From Moniliella sp. 'wahieum' (lineage: Eukaryota; Basidiomycota; Moniliellomycetes; Moniliellales; Moniliellaceae), in NCBI GenBank assembly GCA_003971905.1, contig RSEE01000099.1, positions 1 through 64,000 on the forward strand: a DNA stretch of 64,000 bases. The letters are read 5' to 3'. The notes under the pieces were generated by a model. The model made no database searches. It saw nothing but the letters and a program-made list of their open reading frames with translations, and was not told where the DNA came from. Of this stretch, positions 1-10,996 are shown piece after piece. A program made the translations under genes and the position numbers. Within the stretch, counting starts at the first letter, position 1. Each line of letters opens with the position of its first letter.

Positions 1-576
1 CATGTGCGACGGGCTTCCTCCGCCGCTCCTACTCCATAGGGTGTGGTGGGGGGAGGGCTGGGCCCGCTGCCTGCCCGCCAGTCTTCCCGCTCCCGCCCCT
101 CTTCCGCCCTGTTCCGCCCGCCCGCAGCCTTTGCCTGCGGGGTAAATCACAATCACCCCTCCCGCCTCAGCCGGGCGGCACCCCAACACCACTGCTTCGG
201 GGGCGTACGGCTTGTCGTGGGTCGCTGTCACGCTATGTCTGGTCCTTCGCTTCCCGTGCTGTGAAATGGGCCCATTCCACACCCGCGTGTGGGTTACTTT
301 GCTTGTGTCTCTTCCTACAAGTTGTCCGCAGCTCTCTCGAAGGTACGATGCATCCTCTCGCAAGCCGGGGTCGCCTTTTGGCCATGAGGCGAGGAAGAGA
401 TTGGAGTCTGCGTTGATGCACAGAGGCTCTCCTTAGTGGGTGGTACGCTCTTCCTCTGCTGCGTGCATCTGCTGTAGATACAGACTCCTCGCTGGGGGGG
501 GTTGTTAGACGCCGCGGCGCAAGGTATAAAAATGCATCGCATATGAAAAACCAATTAATATCGGTTGGAGCGCTCA
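1..576. other. left-edge segment, no supported gene
   Basis: I see no conserved protein or RNA here. A minus-strand frame runs on from the NCBP3-like locus to about 233, but its sequence past about 560 does not look coding. A TATA-like tract lies near 525. Confidence 0.4.
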
Positions 577-1999
577 TCAGGTTGTCACTGACCACTGGAC
601 GCCTGGCCGAGTAGACTGGGCCTTGGTCCCATTCGTAGTCATCTTCAACGCCATCGTCGTCCTCGCTGCTCCAGGCAGCAGCCATACGCTTACTACCCCG
701 TCCCTTGAGTCTAGGCTGCTTTGAGCACCGCCCTCTGTGCTCTCCCGAGTGTGCAAGGGAGCCATCGTAGCTCCCCTACCACGAATATGGCTGGGGCGCT
801 CGTATTTCTCCTCTTGCTCACGACCGGGGGAGGCGGACCTGTCCCGTGACGCACGAGGACGGCCACCCATGAGCTCGCGGCCTTTGGAATCTGGCTCTGG
901 CATTTCCGGGGAGGTGGGGAACCCGAATGTTCGCCAATGTCCTTCAATGCCACCACTGTGCGACCTGCATGGTACCCATAGCGGCGATACCACTCACTTT
1001 TCCCACGGGAACGCAGTTGTTTGCGGTCAACTCATCGACAGCGAAACGGGCGTAAAGGGTGGAAGTGAGCTTGAGAAAGTCGTCGTGTTGTTCCCCTGGA
1101 GGGATTCCTTCATCTGCTTCTGCCATGGCCTGGTCGACGTCCCCAGAGGGAGGCGCATCCGCTTTTGCATTAACCAGCCACTGTTCAGCAGCTTTCCGCT
1201 CAGCCGAAGTGTATATCTTGAGGGGAACAGGCCGTAGCTTGCGCGAGGTAAGTAAAGCGAGCCCCAATTGTTGCTCCTCCTCCTCGGTCAGACTTGACTC
1301 ATTATGGTATGTGACCTTACGCATGGCGTCTAAAGTGGGCAAGGGGACAACCGACACCGGCTCGGTAGCAGGGGGAGTGGATGCCTCGCCCAAAACAGCA
1401 TCGGCTTGATCTTGATCCACGCCATCACCCCCCCCACCCACAACAGGATCGGCTTTGTCCTGGTCCATTGGATCAGCCACGGTGGTACCCAACTCAGTCG
1501 GGCGTAACAGTTTCTTGAGTCCCGTTAGGGCAGCTTCTTCGTCATGGAAGATGACGTTGCAGCTAAAGTCATTGACCCACTCCACCGACAAGGGAGATGC
1601 ACCCCAATTCACGAGCCAAGCAAAGACCCGTGAAGTTGAAAGCTGCGTGATGGGAGCCCCAAAGACGTGCAACGCCTTCAGCCGCACGCCGTCGATCCCA
1701 ATTGCAGACACAACCGACAGGTCAGGCTGGTCCGGAACAGGAGTGTCTGGGTCAAAGCACATGGCCAAGTCAGTGGGGGAAGGGCCACATGAAACAAGAG
1801 GGAGGGACGTACCATCTTCGGGATTTTGAGACACAAGTTGGTCTTCGTGAATGAGTTTGGGGGCGGAAGTGGGGGGCGGTGCCGAGTCTGAAGACAACGA
1901 AACAGCAGGCACTTGACCAGCAGGGCCGGCGGTGTCCACCGCCTGGGTGCCGGAGACGGCCAAAGGCTCGGGAGCACCGTAATCGAGCCCGTCAGCCAT
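577..1999 (-). CDS. NCBP3-like nuclear cap-binding subunit
   Basis: This probably encodes the fungal counterpart of NCBP3, an RNA-cap-binding complex subunit that acts in nuclear mRNA processing and export. The start is the Met of MADGLDYG at 1999. About 90 residues in, an RRM-like segment carries the family signature: LKALHVFGAP, then WVNDFSCNVIFHDEEAA, matching the W-x-D-x-x-CNV-x-x-x-DE pattern in which human NCBP3 has WIDD. An acidic linker and an LYARFAV block follow, then an Arg/Ser/Gly-rich tail in another frame (about 577-930), as in the family. An intron with a GTGAGT donor near 1004 would join the two parts. Near 700 the frame appears to shift again into an acidic stretch (SSEDDDGVEDDYEWDQ), so the true C-terminus is uncertain. 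Family assignment is good; exon limits are weak. Confidence 0.68.
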
Positions 2000-2352
2000 G
2001 GAACAGAGGGAGTGGGAAAGGCAGGCAGGCGCGTCTAGGGCGCAGGTGGGCAAGTCGGGGCCAGAACGTTGGGGACGCGGATGGCCGGCGAAGGCGAGGC
2101 GGCGGCGACGCAGCCAGCAGCTGGCAGTGATGGGCGCTTGGCGACCTGGGTTCAACTTGAACGTTCAGTTTCGCCTCCCATGTTCCGTCTAATTAATCGC
2201 TCGGCGGCGCCGCAACCCCGCAGGTGCTTACGTGAGGCGCTGGCGCTGGCGGCTGCGCAAAGCCAATTTGAAATGAGTCGTGCGATTGCCACGCGAGGCA
2301 ATCGGTGGCTTGCGCTGCTCCGCTGTGCCACCACGAGGTCGCTCGACCGCCA

Positions 2353-4321
2353 TGGCGTTTCCCCAGGCCGTCCAGCGTCTTGTGCTGCTTGTCCTTGTGG
2401 GCATCGTGCTGGCGCCCTCGGTTTGGCCCAGTACCTTCACGGCGGCTGGCATCCTGGCCTGCCGTCCAAGCATGACGGCGAACCTGCGGTCGGAAGCAAC
2501 TACCGCCAAGACGCAGGATGGTCTCCGCACGGCATCCACCGCCCTTCGCCCGCCCGCTCTTCTCCCGTCCGTGGCCAGTCCATCCCCGACGTTGCTGCAC
2601 CTAAGCCCCGGGGCCCGCCTCCCCAACCAGACGTTCACCGAGCGCCTGATCCGTGTATGTTCCGTTCCATGATGTATGGGCTCATCTGCTAACCTCGTCC
2701 TTCGCCTCTGCAGTTTGGACTCACCAAGGTACTTCGATGGTCCGATGAGCGGGCGGACGAGACTCAGGACCGGATTCGCGCCAAAAACAACCCCACGTTT
2801 CACCCGAAGGTGGAGATTCTAAGCGGGTCCAATGGCAGCTATTCCCATTTTCTTCAACTCCTGGGCTACTCAGACAGTAGCACTGTAAACCAAGACGCCG
2901 TCCTAACGAGCATGGTCAATTCCGTCGTTCGTTCTCATCCGACTCCAGCTCCGTGGGCTATTCTCTTGTACGTTCAGCCTGTCTTCCGAAGGTGGTGGTA
3001 CTTGATTCTAACGGTTTATCCTTATTTGTAGCTCCGCTTCGGGGGCTGACAAGGAATCTCAAAAGTTCGACCTCATCTTTAACCGCACCATCCACTCGTT
3101 TTGGCCCGATCCCTCCACCGGATTTGCACCCATCATTAAAGGCGCTGAAAATCCCGATTCAGACGCGACTAAGATCGCAGAAGCAGCCAAGGCTAGTGCT
3201 ACAGCATCACCCAGCCTCCCGGATGGATACGAGGTGATCGGCGGCTTCACCGTCCGTGTGGCCGAGCCTACAGGAACACCCGAGATTGGTATGCACAAAC
3301 GCAAAAGCTTCTTTGGAGACTTTCTGCCCAATGTAGGCTCTCTTCTTACCGGCAGCGGGGACGGGACACAGAAACCATCGCAAGAGGACATGGAGGCCGA
3401 CGCTGAGTCAGAACTAACCGACAAGGAGATCTTGAGTCCATCGCAGTGGGGTCGGCGTCAAGCGTTGGTTGAGGCCAACCTGCCAAGCGTGGAGGCTGAG
3501 GGACTTCGATTCGGCTATGTCGATTATGTGCGGCAGCCTGTGGTCGAATGGATGTGGGGAATCTGGAAGGTGCCCTTGATCGTGTTTGTTATGCCTGCGC
3601 CGCTGGGATCGGAACGACCGTTCGAGTTGCGATATTGGAAAGTGTCGCAGCACATGCCCAACGTGAACGAGGTGATTACCTTTTTGGGCTCGGGCTCATG
3701 GAAATCACTGCCTGTGTGGGAGAGCGAATGGGCGCCGGGCGGTGCCAAGTTTGGCAGGATGCGCCACTTGGCTACCTTTTTGGGAAAGTATTATTACCCC
3801 TTCTGGAGATGGTACCCTCATGGGTCCTGATGATTCTTTCGACTGCTGTCGCTTCGTTCCTCCCCCAGTTGATGCACCGAGGTGATGCAAAGAAAATGAA
3901 GGAAGCCACCGAGGCAAAGAAGCGGCGGAAAGCGGTGGAGGAGGCTGTGAAACAATCCATGGCTGCTGAGGCTAAGGAACAAGAAGAACAGCAGGCTGCC
4001 CTTCTTGCAGCTCGAGAAGCGTCGACGTCATCGTTCACCAGCCCATCTCCCACCTTGTCCGCGACTCATAAGCCTCGTGGGCAGGGCCGCAAGGGGCTGC
4101 ACGGCGCTGAATGTAAGAGGCATTGGTGCCTCCATCTCCTACACTTTTTTCTCCCTGTGTACCCATCGCATCCATTTGATTTGTTGGCCGTTGACCAAAT
4201 GGTCCGCCCCCTTGGACTCTTGTTCTGTCCTCTTGCACTCTGTGGCTTTGTTTGGAGCCTGACGAAACGTGTAGTGACTGGATGGTTTGGACATTGTTCC
4301 CCGGGTAGTACTAGGGATTAG
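2353..4321 (+). CDS. unrecognised secretory-pathway membrane protein
   Basis: I do not recognise the family. The start Met (MAFPQAVQ) is followed by a hydrophobic segment of about 20 residues, a likely signal peptide or anchor. Two introns join a long open frame: 2655-2713 (GTATGT...CAG) and 2968-3031 (GTACGT...TAG, with a CTAAC branch-like site). A large soluble domain of about 350 residues follows. Near 3800 the frame shifts into a second hydrophobic helix (WVLMILSTAVASFLPQL), then a basic, Lys/Glu/Ala-rich probable coiled coil (KKMKEATEAKKRRKAVEEA). The topology suggests a lumenal domain, one C-terminal transmembrane helix and a cytosolic charged tail. The reading frame beyond about 4070 is doubtful, so the real stop may be earlier. 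Confidence 0.6.
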
Positions 4322-6055
4322 GTGATATTGAGGTCTAATATAGGGAGGGTGACGAACGGTGCGCTCAACCACGGAGCCGTTCTCGGTGGCCGAACATGGC
4401 GTCTTCTCGCACGTGTATCCGTTGAACTCAAAACAATTGTGGTTCATGCACCATCACCGTGACCTGGCGCGGTCATTGCCGTTATACTTTGAACCACCGG
4501 ATGCTCTTTGAAAACCCGACATGGGGCGTCAGTAACATCATAGTCGAGTATGCAACACACGGCAAGCTGTCCTACTCGGCTTGTATGGACCGTGTTGCAC
4601 GATGACAGAGCAAACCTCGGCGGTTCGGCACTGTTGGACGCCCTTAGGCCGTAATACCTCGGGCCTGCGGCTGAGGCCGTGCCGAGACGCATGAACAACA
4701 CCTTCACGTCCGTTTACTCTCGGTGCTGTAACCATATCGTTGACAGCAGAGCGTAAGGATGGGAAAGAGAAACGCTGCGCCTAGTGTAACCGACCTCATC
4801 CGGGATGTAGGAACAAAAATCGCAGTAGGCGCCGGAGTTGTCAGAAGTCTTTTTGGAATGTCCCTTCTCAGTTACTAAACGAAAGAAGGTGTGACGGGCG
4901 AACGCTGGCTAGCGGGCCAACGGAGCGCGCCGATCCCCTTCTAGTCCACCCCAAGCCCTTGATTCGTGCGAGCGAACGTTGGCAAGCGGGCCAGCGGAGC
5001 TTGTAACCCTCCCCCAAGTCCCAGAAGAGGCGATAATTGGCCGGCGGGCCAGCAGCGTCTCTCTACCCCCCCCGTTTCTTTGGCTCCCAAGATGGCTTTA
5101 TCTCGCACCCCGGCCGAACGAACGAAGGAGGGGCGTGCGATGAGATGAGACTTGGGCGTCTCCCCTCCTCTACTCGCCAATTGATTAATCCAGTACAGGC
5201 AACTGCTCCTCTTTTTAGTTGCTCTTCCAGCCCCCGTCGTCAGATCTCTACAGCCCCAGCCCAAGTCCAGCCCACAGTTCAGCCGCGTGTGATTCTGCCT
5301 ACAGCCCGCCCCCCAGTCTCAGTCCCCAGTCCCAGCCCAGCCTCAGTCGAGCAGCGTAGGTCCTCCGCTGCCTCCTCCCCGTCCCTTAACCCCCAGGCTT
5401 CAGACACGCTACTGCCGCCCAAGCCGGTGCTGCGCAGCCTTGCCACACTTGCAGCAGCCTCTGCTATACGCCGAGAGGCCTCTCCTTGTCCCTAGCTCCG
5501 CTCGGACCCACCAACCAGCCCAAGCGTGTAACTACCATGAGTCGACGTTACAATCTCCAAGGGATTGTACCCCTTAACCCCCCCGGGGCGGGCCCCCTGG
5601 TGGCGCCCGCGCCCATGACAGAAGGGTATCAGGGCGACATGGTGTAGCAATCACGGCCGGGCGATGTTGTTCGAGGATACTATAACGGGTGCCCCGTTGG
5701 AATTAGGGAAAAGGCGGACTGGAATGCTGTAGCATTTCTCCGGTTCCTACCTACTTACTCCTAAGTCACTGTACCAGTGTGGGTTACAATCGAAATCCGT
5801 TACCGCGGTTAGGCCGGTTACCGGTTACCGCTTATAAAAAGCACTAAAAGTGAAAAACTGCGCAAGCTAGGGTGTTGCGAGCGAACGAGGTGAGGTGTGG
5901 CTGAGGCCTGTGATGCATGTGAACGTTGGGAAACGGGCTGAAGTTGAGGCACCGGAAAGGGCGACGGAGAAAAGTTGGAAAAAGAAGTAGAGAGCTTATA
6001 TCGGGGCTTGGGGGCTGGAAAGGGCGTTTGCGTGGGAGGTTGCTTGGACACGGCG
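4322..6055. other. gene-poor spacer with degenerate repeats
   Basis: No conserved gene is visible. The segment holds a diverged copy of a dispersed repeat (4728-4800), imperfect direct copies of a GCGGGCCARCGGAGC-containing unit near 4897 and 4967, a Ser/Pro/Gln-rich open stretch at 5167-5494 that I cannot assign, and a short palindromic-heptad stretch (ACCGGTT) near 5815-5830. Confidence 0.5.
4728..4800 (-). repeat. diverged copy of dispersed repeat (inverted relative to 58.9 kb)
   Basis: The sequence from TAACCATATCGTTGACAG onward aligns, with gaps, to the reverse complement of 58860-58937. Shared blocks include TAACCATATCGTTGACAG, TGGGA-AAGA, GCGCCTA and ACCGACC..TCATCCGG, in the same order. 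The degree of divergence suggests an old repeat. Its class is unknown. Confidence 0.6.
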
Positions 6056-6295
6056 TGTTGGCCTAGGGAGCCGGACGGGCAGAAGGATGAGGAGAAGGTG
6101 ATGGATTGGAGCCAGAGTTGGGTCTGGGTACAGAGGCATCTATATAGGAGGCTGGACTAGGCACAGGGACAGTGAGTCACACAGGAGAGAGTGCAGGGCA
6201 CAGGGACAGTGACACGCAGGGACGTCAGCGTGGAAGCCGATGGAACCGAGGCGAACCTGGTCTACCGACTGGGAGCCAGAGGATCACAGTCAACA
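6056..6295. repeat. left LTR of the miniature element
   Basis: This is the left of two direct terminal repeats, starting TGTTGG and ending TCAACA. It contains a TCTATATAGG promoter-like motif and internal short repeats around CACAGGGACAGTG. Confidence 0.85.
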
Positions 6296-7010
6296 CCCCC
6301 GCTGGCCAGGGAACCCGGAGACATCGGTTGTGGATGAGCTCCTGCCAGTGGATGTAGAGAGGGGAGGACTTGAGTGGCAACCGGGACGAATGGCCTGGAG
6401 TTGTGCATGGCCACACGACTGGCCTACACCCCCGCTGTCCAGGATGACACCTGAACGAGCCGAGCGCTTGTGGTTGGTGTATTGTGCGACCGCCAGATGC
6501 TTGTAGAAGTCTTAGAAGTAAAAAGTAGGGTTGCGCCCGAAGCGATTTGGTGGGCAAAGTAAAAAGCACCAGTTATAGGTGTAGTGAAAGAAAATTGGAA
6601 ACTTGGAGTAATGCGGTCCAAGGTCGTTTGGCATCAAAATTGGATGCGTTTGGTAGTTGTTTGGTTCCGCATGCCTGGTGCCAGTGGGGTCCATTGGGCA
6701 TGGGAAATGAACGGGCGCTATGCGTCAACCGTCTTGATCTGTTTGGGTTCTCTTTGTTGTTGAAAAAGAGGAGTGGAAGAAGTTGGGTGACCACCCCCCC
6801 CCATCCTTTCCCCAGGTGCCCGGATGAATTGGCAATCCGGGGCGTGTAGCCGTGGGTGGGGCACTTGATGAGCAGCCACCCCGCTTTCTGCGATTCGCCT
6901 GCGCCGTTTTGTCGTTGGAGGAATTTCGTCTCGTTGACGATACCCGACACGTTTTGTTCCGTCGTGTGTTGTCCCTAAAAATCATTGCCCCATCTGTGGG
7001 GGACGAGTGT

Positions 7011-7090
7011 GCCGATTGTGGCGGTAGTATGCCGATTGTGGCGGTAGTATGCCGATTGTGGCGGTAAGGTGCCGATTGTGGCGGTGGTGT
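7011..7090. repeat. four 20-bp tandem copies inside the LTR element
   Basis: A 20-bp unit starting GCCGATTGTGGCGGT is present four times head to tail, with only the last bases of each unit varying. It lies in the internal region just upstream of the right LTR. Confidence 0.85.
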
Positions 7091-7207
7091 TGTTGGGCGG
7101 GAGGACGGGTGTGTCTTGTGGGCTTGGCGGCTTAGCTTGGGCTTGTAGGCTTGGGGGTGGGCTTGCTTGAAGAGCGCTCCCCTTCCGGGGGGATCAGATT
7201 GTAGCTC

Positions 7208-7446
7208 TGTTGGCCTAGGGAGCCGGACGGGCAGAAGGATGAGGAGAAGGTGATGGATTGGAGCCAGAGTTGGGTCTGGGTACAGAGGCATCTATATAGG
7301 AGGCTGACTAGGCACAGGGACAGTGAGTCACACAGGAGAGAGTGCAGGGCACAGGGACAGTGACACGCAGGGACGTCAGCGTGGAAGCCGATGGAACCGA
7401 GGCGAACCTGGTCTACCGACTGGGAGCCAGAGGATCACAGTCAACA
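7208..7446. repeat. right LTR of the miniature element
   Basis: This is the near-identical partner of the left LTR. It is followed at 7447-7451 by CGGCG, the target-site duplicate, and then directly by an AACGTTG heptad array. Confidence 0.85.
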
Positions 7447-7457
7447 CGGCGAACGTG

Positions 7458-7471
7458 AACGTTGAACGTTG
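7458..7471. repeat. AACGTTG heptad array
   Basis: There are two exact heptamers, AACGTTG AACGTTG, flanked by degenerate units (AACGTG before, AACATG after). The core AACGTT is a perfect palindrome. Confidence 0.8.
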
Positions 7472-7664
7472 AACATGAATCAACGGTTCAGGGTTCTTCA
7501 GGCATCAGGTGCATCAGGCATCAGGAGCTCGGGCCCTCAGGCCTCAGGCACCTCTGTAAGCACTTTTGAGTCCAGACCAACAGGAAAAGGACGATGGCGC
7601 GATAGCCAGGTCTATCTATCGGTATACGTAGCGTGGGAAGCTACAGGACCTGGCAGGCAAGACC

Positions 7665-7685
7665 ATCGACCATCGATCATCGATC
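7665..7685. repeat. ATCGATC heptad array
   Basis: The array reads ATCGACC ATCGATC ATCGATC in one 7-nt phase. The core ATCGAT is palindromic. Confidence 0.8.
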
Positions 7686-8258
7686 AATTTGCCCGGAGAC
7701 TGCCGCCGAGCGAGAGAATTTTTGTCCGATCCCGCCGTCTGCCCCGCCGTACGGAGCAAACGAAGGGGACGTCTGCCATCGTTCGCAGCTCGACTGTTTC
7801 ATTAATTTCACGCTCTCCGGTGCTCTCCCCTGGCTTCTTCAAACTGCCAAGCAAGCCCTGAACCGGAAAGGTACGGAGGGTAGACTTTTATGCGCTGCCC
7901 GAACTCTGTAAAAGAAGGCACTTATGCAGCACGCCATCCCAGCTCGAGGCGGAATGGCTAATGGCAGGGGGAAGTGTACCCCCCAGCTGCGCCGGAAGCG
8001 AGGCCAGTGGAGAGTGCTGCGTCTGCGGGGGCTGGGAGGCAGGCTGGGTGCGGGACACGGATGGCGCTAGCATTTGCGATTGTTTTTTAGGGGGCATGGT
8101 TGCATGGTTGCGTGGTTGCCGTTTACGCGATCATGCATTGCATCACCGGCGACCAGCCGTCCTTTCCGCAATCAATTTATCAGCCAGCGCCCAGCCCCGG
8201 CACGGTCACCGGTCACCGGCACCTCGTACATACAGGTGTGTGAAGAGGTGACACAGTG

Positions 8259-8279
8259 ACTAGTGACCGGTGACCGGTG
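8259..8279. repeat. mixed ACTAGTG / ACCGGTG heptad array
   Basis: The array reads ACTAGTG ACCGGTG ACCGGTG. Two different palindromic cores follow each other without losing the 7-nt phase. Confidence 0.85.
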
Positions 8280-8344
8280 AGGCAACGCGTGGCGTCTGTC
8301 TATCAAGTCCAAATGCGTGCCCACTAGCCAAGAAGGCACAAGGT

Positions 8345-8375
8345 ACTAGTCACTAGTCACTAGTCACTAGTCACT
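8345..8375. repeat. ACTAGTC heptad array, 4.4 copies
   Basis: There are four exact ACTAGTC units plus a partial one. This is among the longest pure arrays of this repeat class in the window. Confidence 0.9.
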
Positions 8376-9169
8376 GGTTCACTTGATAAACGATATCGCC
8401 GGCCACTGGCGCCTAGCCACAGCACTTCGGGGCAACATCCCGTCTCAATGCATCTCGCCGATGCTCGCTGCAGCACGGCGCCTGTGTTGCGCTAATCTGG
8501 ATGGGCGCGGGGAGCACTAGGCGTGTTTAGGTAGTGAGCGTTTTGGACGGATGCACACCCGGGGCAAACGGACAGTATGCGTCGCCTCTGCATGCTGGGA
8601 CGGGCGTGTGCCTGGCTTTGGGCTTTAGGGCCTTGGGGCTTTTGGACTTTGGGAAGGGCGATTGGCGCTTAGCCTAAGCGCTTAGCGCTTGCAGCTGGGA
8701 TACTGCTGCAGGCTGCCTCCTTGCCGGGACTGGGCAGCCAGGGTGCAGCGGCTGATAATGGGAGGCGCTGGGCCGCTGGGTCTGTGCACATACACGCGGG
8801 CCGCCCGACACGCGTGCCTGCTGCCTGCTGCACTTGGTGCTCGTGCTCGCGCTGCTTGTGCTGCCCCCGTGCGGCGCATGGCGCCACTGGCCACTGGCCC
8901 AGAGCCATCTCCCGCATAGTATTCTCCTGCATGCAGCAGGACCTCCTCGCGGCCGTCGCCAGCAGCAGCCCCGCTCGCATCTGCGTCGCCTCCTCCTGCC
9001 ACCACCACCACCCACCACCCCCCCTGCGCGACGCTTCCTCCGGCCTCCGCTCCCGCAGCACACCCGCCCCACATGCGTCCTGCGTACCCCCCCTGCATGG
9101 TGGCCATCCCGCCTACGCCCCCGTGAATCCGCCATGGCGCCTCCCCCGTTGCCATCGGCTTCTGCCGGC

Positions 9170-10996
9170 ATGCCCAAGCGCCCTTCCGACCACCATCTCT
9201 CGCCCCCCACCCTCCACCCTCCCACCTCCCGCCCTCGCCTTCCCGCGGCTCCTCTCCACCCCAGCATGCGACCAATCGCCCGCGGCTACCGCCCCTGCGT
9301 GGCTTGTTCGATGCACCGTCGCCGTCAGGCTCCAATGGCAACCTCAATCGTACGTTCACTTTCTTTCCCCTCCTTTTTTCCTTCCTCTACAAGCTGGCCA
9401 TGTTGCAGCTTGGGCATTGGACGAGAGAAAACGGCACACTGTGGCTCAGTGGTGGGTCACCTGGGCCCCGTCTTCTCCGTTTCTGGTGTTTTTTTTTTTT
9501 TTTTTGTTTCGGTCCTGGCCTGGCCCAGCGATGAGGCATATCCACCCTCAGAAGTCTTGCTCTCTTTCATGCTGAGCCGTCCTACGTTGCCCACGTGCTC
9601 CGCACTTCCATATGCCCATCCCGGCTTTACTGGCTGCCTGCTCCTTTTACCCTGCTTTCGCTCTCACGCGTTCCCGATGGGATGGTGTGCTGACTGTCTT
9701 GCCCGCTCTTTCCTTTCATTTTTTTTTATCACTGGCACGGCTACCGTTTCGGATTTAAACCGGTTCAGGCTCCTTGTCGATCAGTGCCGGCTCGTACCGT
9801 GAACGTGAACCTACTACCCTCACGCCGTCGAGTTGGGGCCGCAAGTGGCTGCGCCCTAATTGCCCAACGGTCGCATTCGGATGCCAATCCATACTACCCA
9901 TACAACCTTACTGGGCCTGCCTACGGCACGGTGCCACCGTCTGTACAAGCACGCACACGAGGAGGAAGTGCCTCATCTGCGCCCTCGACCTTTGACGTGG
10001 CCCCGGCTTTGCTCCCCACGGCCCCACACCCACCACGTACCGCTGGCAGCAGAGTGGAACGTTCCCCCGCCCCCAGGCACAGGTTATGGCGAGCATGGCC
10101 GTCATCACTCCTTGCCCGGCGCATCGATCCAGGGTGGGAGCACCGCCAGTGGCGCCTGCTCGGGATGGATGAACCGACCCGTGCCGCCTACATTTCCAAT
10201 CTGGTCAATTCGATTGACCTTCAGCGCTCTCTTCGGCCTCGCGTGGGGGCGCGCGAGGGGCAGCCAGCGTGCGACGAGTGTCGCCGACGCAAAGTCAAGT
10301 AAGTGCCTATCCACCCGTTTGTGTATTTCATCCACTTACCCATGTCCAATTTGGCCTGAGCAGGTGCGATCGTAATACACCCTGCCTCCGTTGCGTCGCG
10401 AGCAAACGAACATGCACCACGAACGACATGTTGATGCGCCGCGGCCCGTTAACGCGAGAGCAGCGGGCCGTATTTGCCTTTTCGGGCATCACGTACGAAT
10501 CCCACCGGGAACGGATGAAGAAGCGTCGACTTTTGCACCACGCCCAACACGCCATGTCCCCCGCCTCTGACCACCGCACCTACCTTCCCGCCCCCCCTGG
10601 CGCCGGGCCCACCTACCGTCCTCACCACCACCCACCTCTGCCCCTATGCCCATCCCCCCCACGGGCCCGCCCCTGCCGTCGCCGACGGAGACCTATCCGG
10701 ACTACCCTTATCCTCCGGGCGAACGATACGACGCAAGTATGATGGTTTCTTCCTCTGTGGCGCCGTATGATAGCACGGGTGCGCCTACGCAGCAGGCGGG
10801 TATGCCTCCCTACCCGACCCACGTGATGGGACGTACGGGCTTTAGCTATGCAGACCCGAGTGCACCCGAGCGTGCCCGCGCTTTGCATCCCGTTTCCGTC
10901 GGCCCCACGGCGCCAAAAGGCATGGCTACTACCCGGCGCACAGTTCCGTTCCGTCCTCGTACTAAGATGGCCAGGGTTGCCCCCGACCCTGATTGA
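9170..10996 (+). CDS. Zn(II)2Cys6 fungal transcription factor
   Basis: This encodes a fungal-type zinc-cluster DNA-binding regulator that acts in the nucleus. Two exons joined across an intron at 10299-10363 (GTAAGT...CAG) create the motif ACDECRRRKVK-CDRNTPC-LRC and RTC, the six cysteines of a Zn2Cys6 cluster in their usual spacing. The intron falls exactly within the Lys-Cys junction of the cluster. Upstream residues are Pro/Ser-rich with Asn-Pro-Tyr stretches. Downstream is a basic segment (ERMKKRRLLHH) and a Pro/Tyr-rich tail ending at 10996. A further intron with a GTACGT donor at 9350 and an acceptor near 9784 is likely. No fungal_trans middle-homology region is visible, so the protein is short, or the cluster sits near the end of an unusual regulator. 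The start and the first exon's frame are uncertain. Confidence 0.75.

Larger units (their letters stand above)
6056..7446. mobile_element. small non-autonomous LTR element (TRIM-like)
   Basis: Two near-identical direct repeats of about 240 bp (6056-6295 and 7207/7208-7446) begin with TGTTGG and end with CAACA, the standard TG...CA form of LTRs. Each contains a TATA-like TCTATATAGG motif. The outside flanks carry the same five bases, CGGCG, before the left LTR and after the right one, as expected of an integrase-made target duplication. The internal part is only about 0.9 kb with no recognisable gag or pol, so the element must depend on enzymes supplied elsewhere. It looks structurally whole as a miniature element. 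The LTR similarity and intact target duplication indicate recent insertion. The superfamily cannot be told. Confidence 0.85.
7452..9169. other. spacer with several palindromic-heptad arrays
   Basis: No conserved gene is visible. The spacer contains AACGTTG, ATCGATC, ACCGGTG and ACTAGTC heptad arrays (listed separately). After about 8650 it is GC-rich and may be the 5' leader of the downstream Zn2Cys6 gene. Long open frames here on both strands look like composition artefacts. Confidence 0.5.

Noticed and set aside
5037-5495. Ser/Pro/Gln-rich open frame as a gene
   Set aside because: It is low complexity with no start context, introns or recognisable domain, and lies in repeat-rich DNA.
8345-8375. 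Short regular repeats considered as a CRISPR array
   Set aside because: Units are contiguous 7-mers with no spacers, and the genome is eukaryotic.
8669-9359. Several overlapping long open frames on both strands
   Set aside because: They arise from GC-rich composition at the 5' end of the zinc-cluster gene. No motif supports the minus-strand frames.
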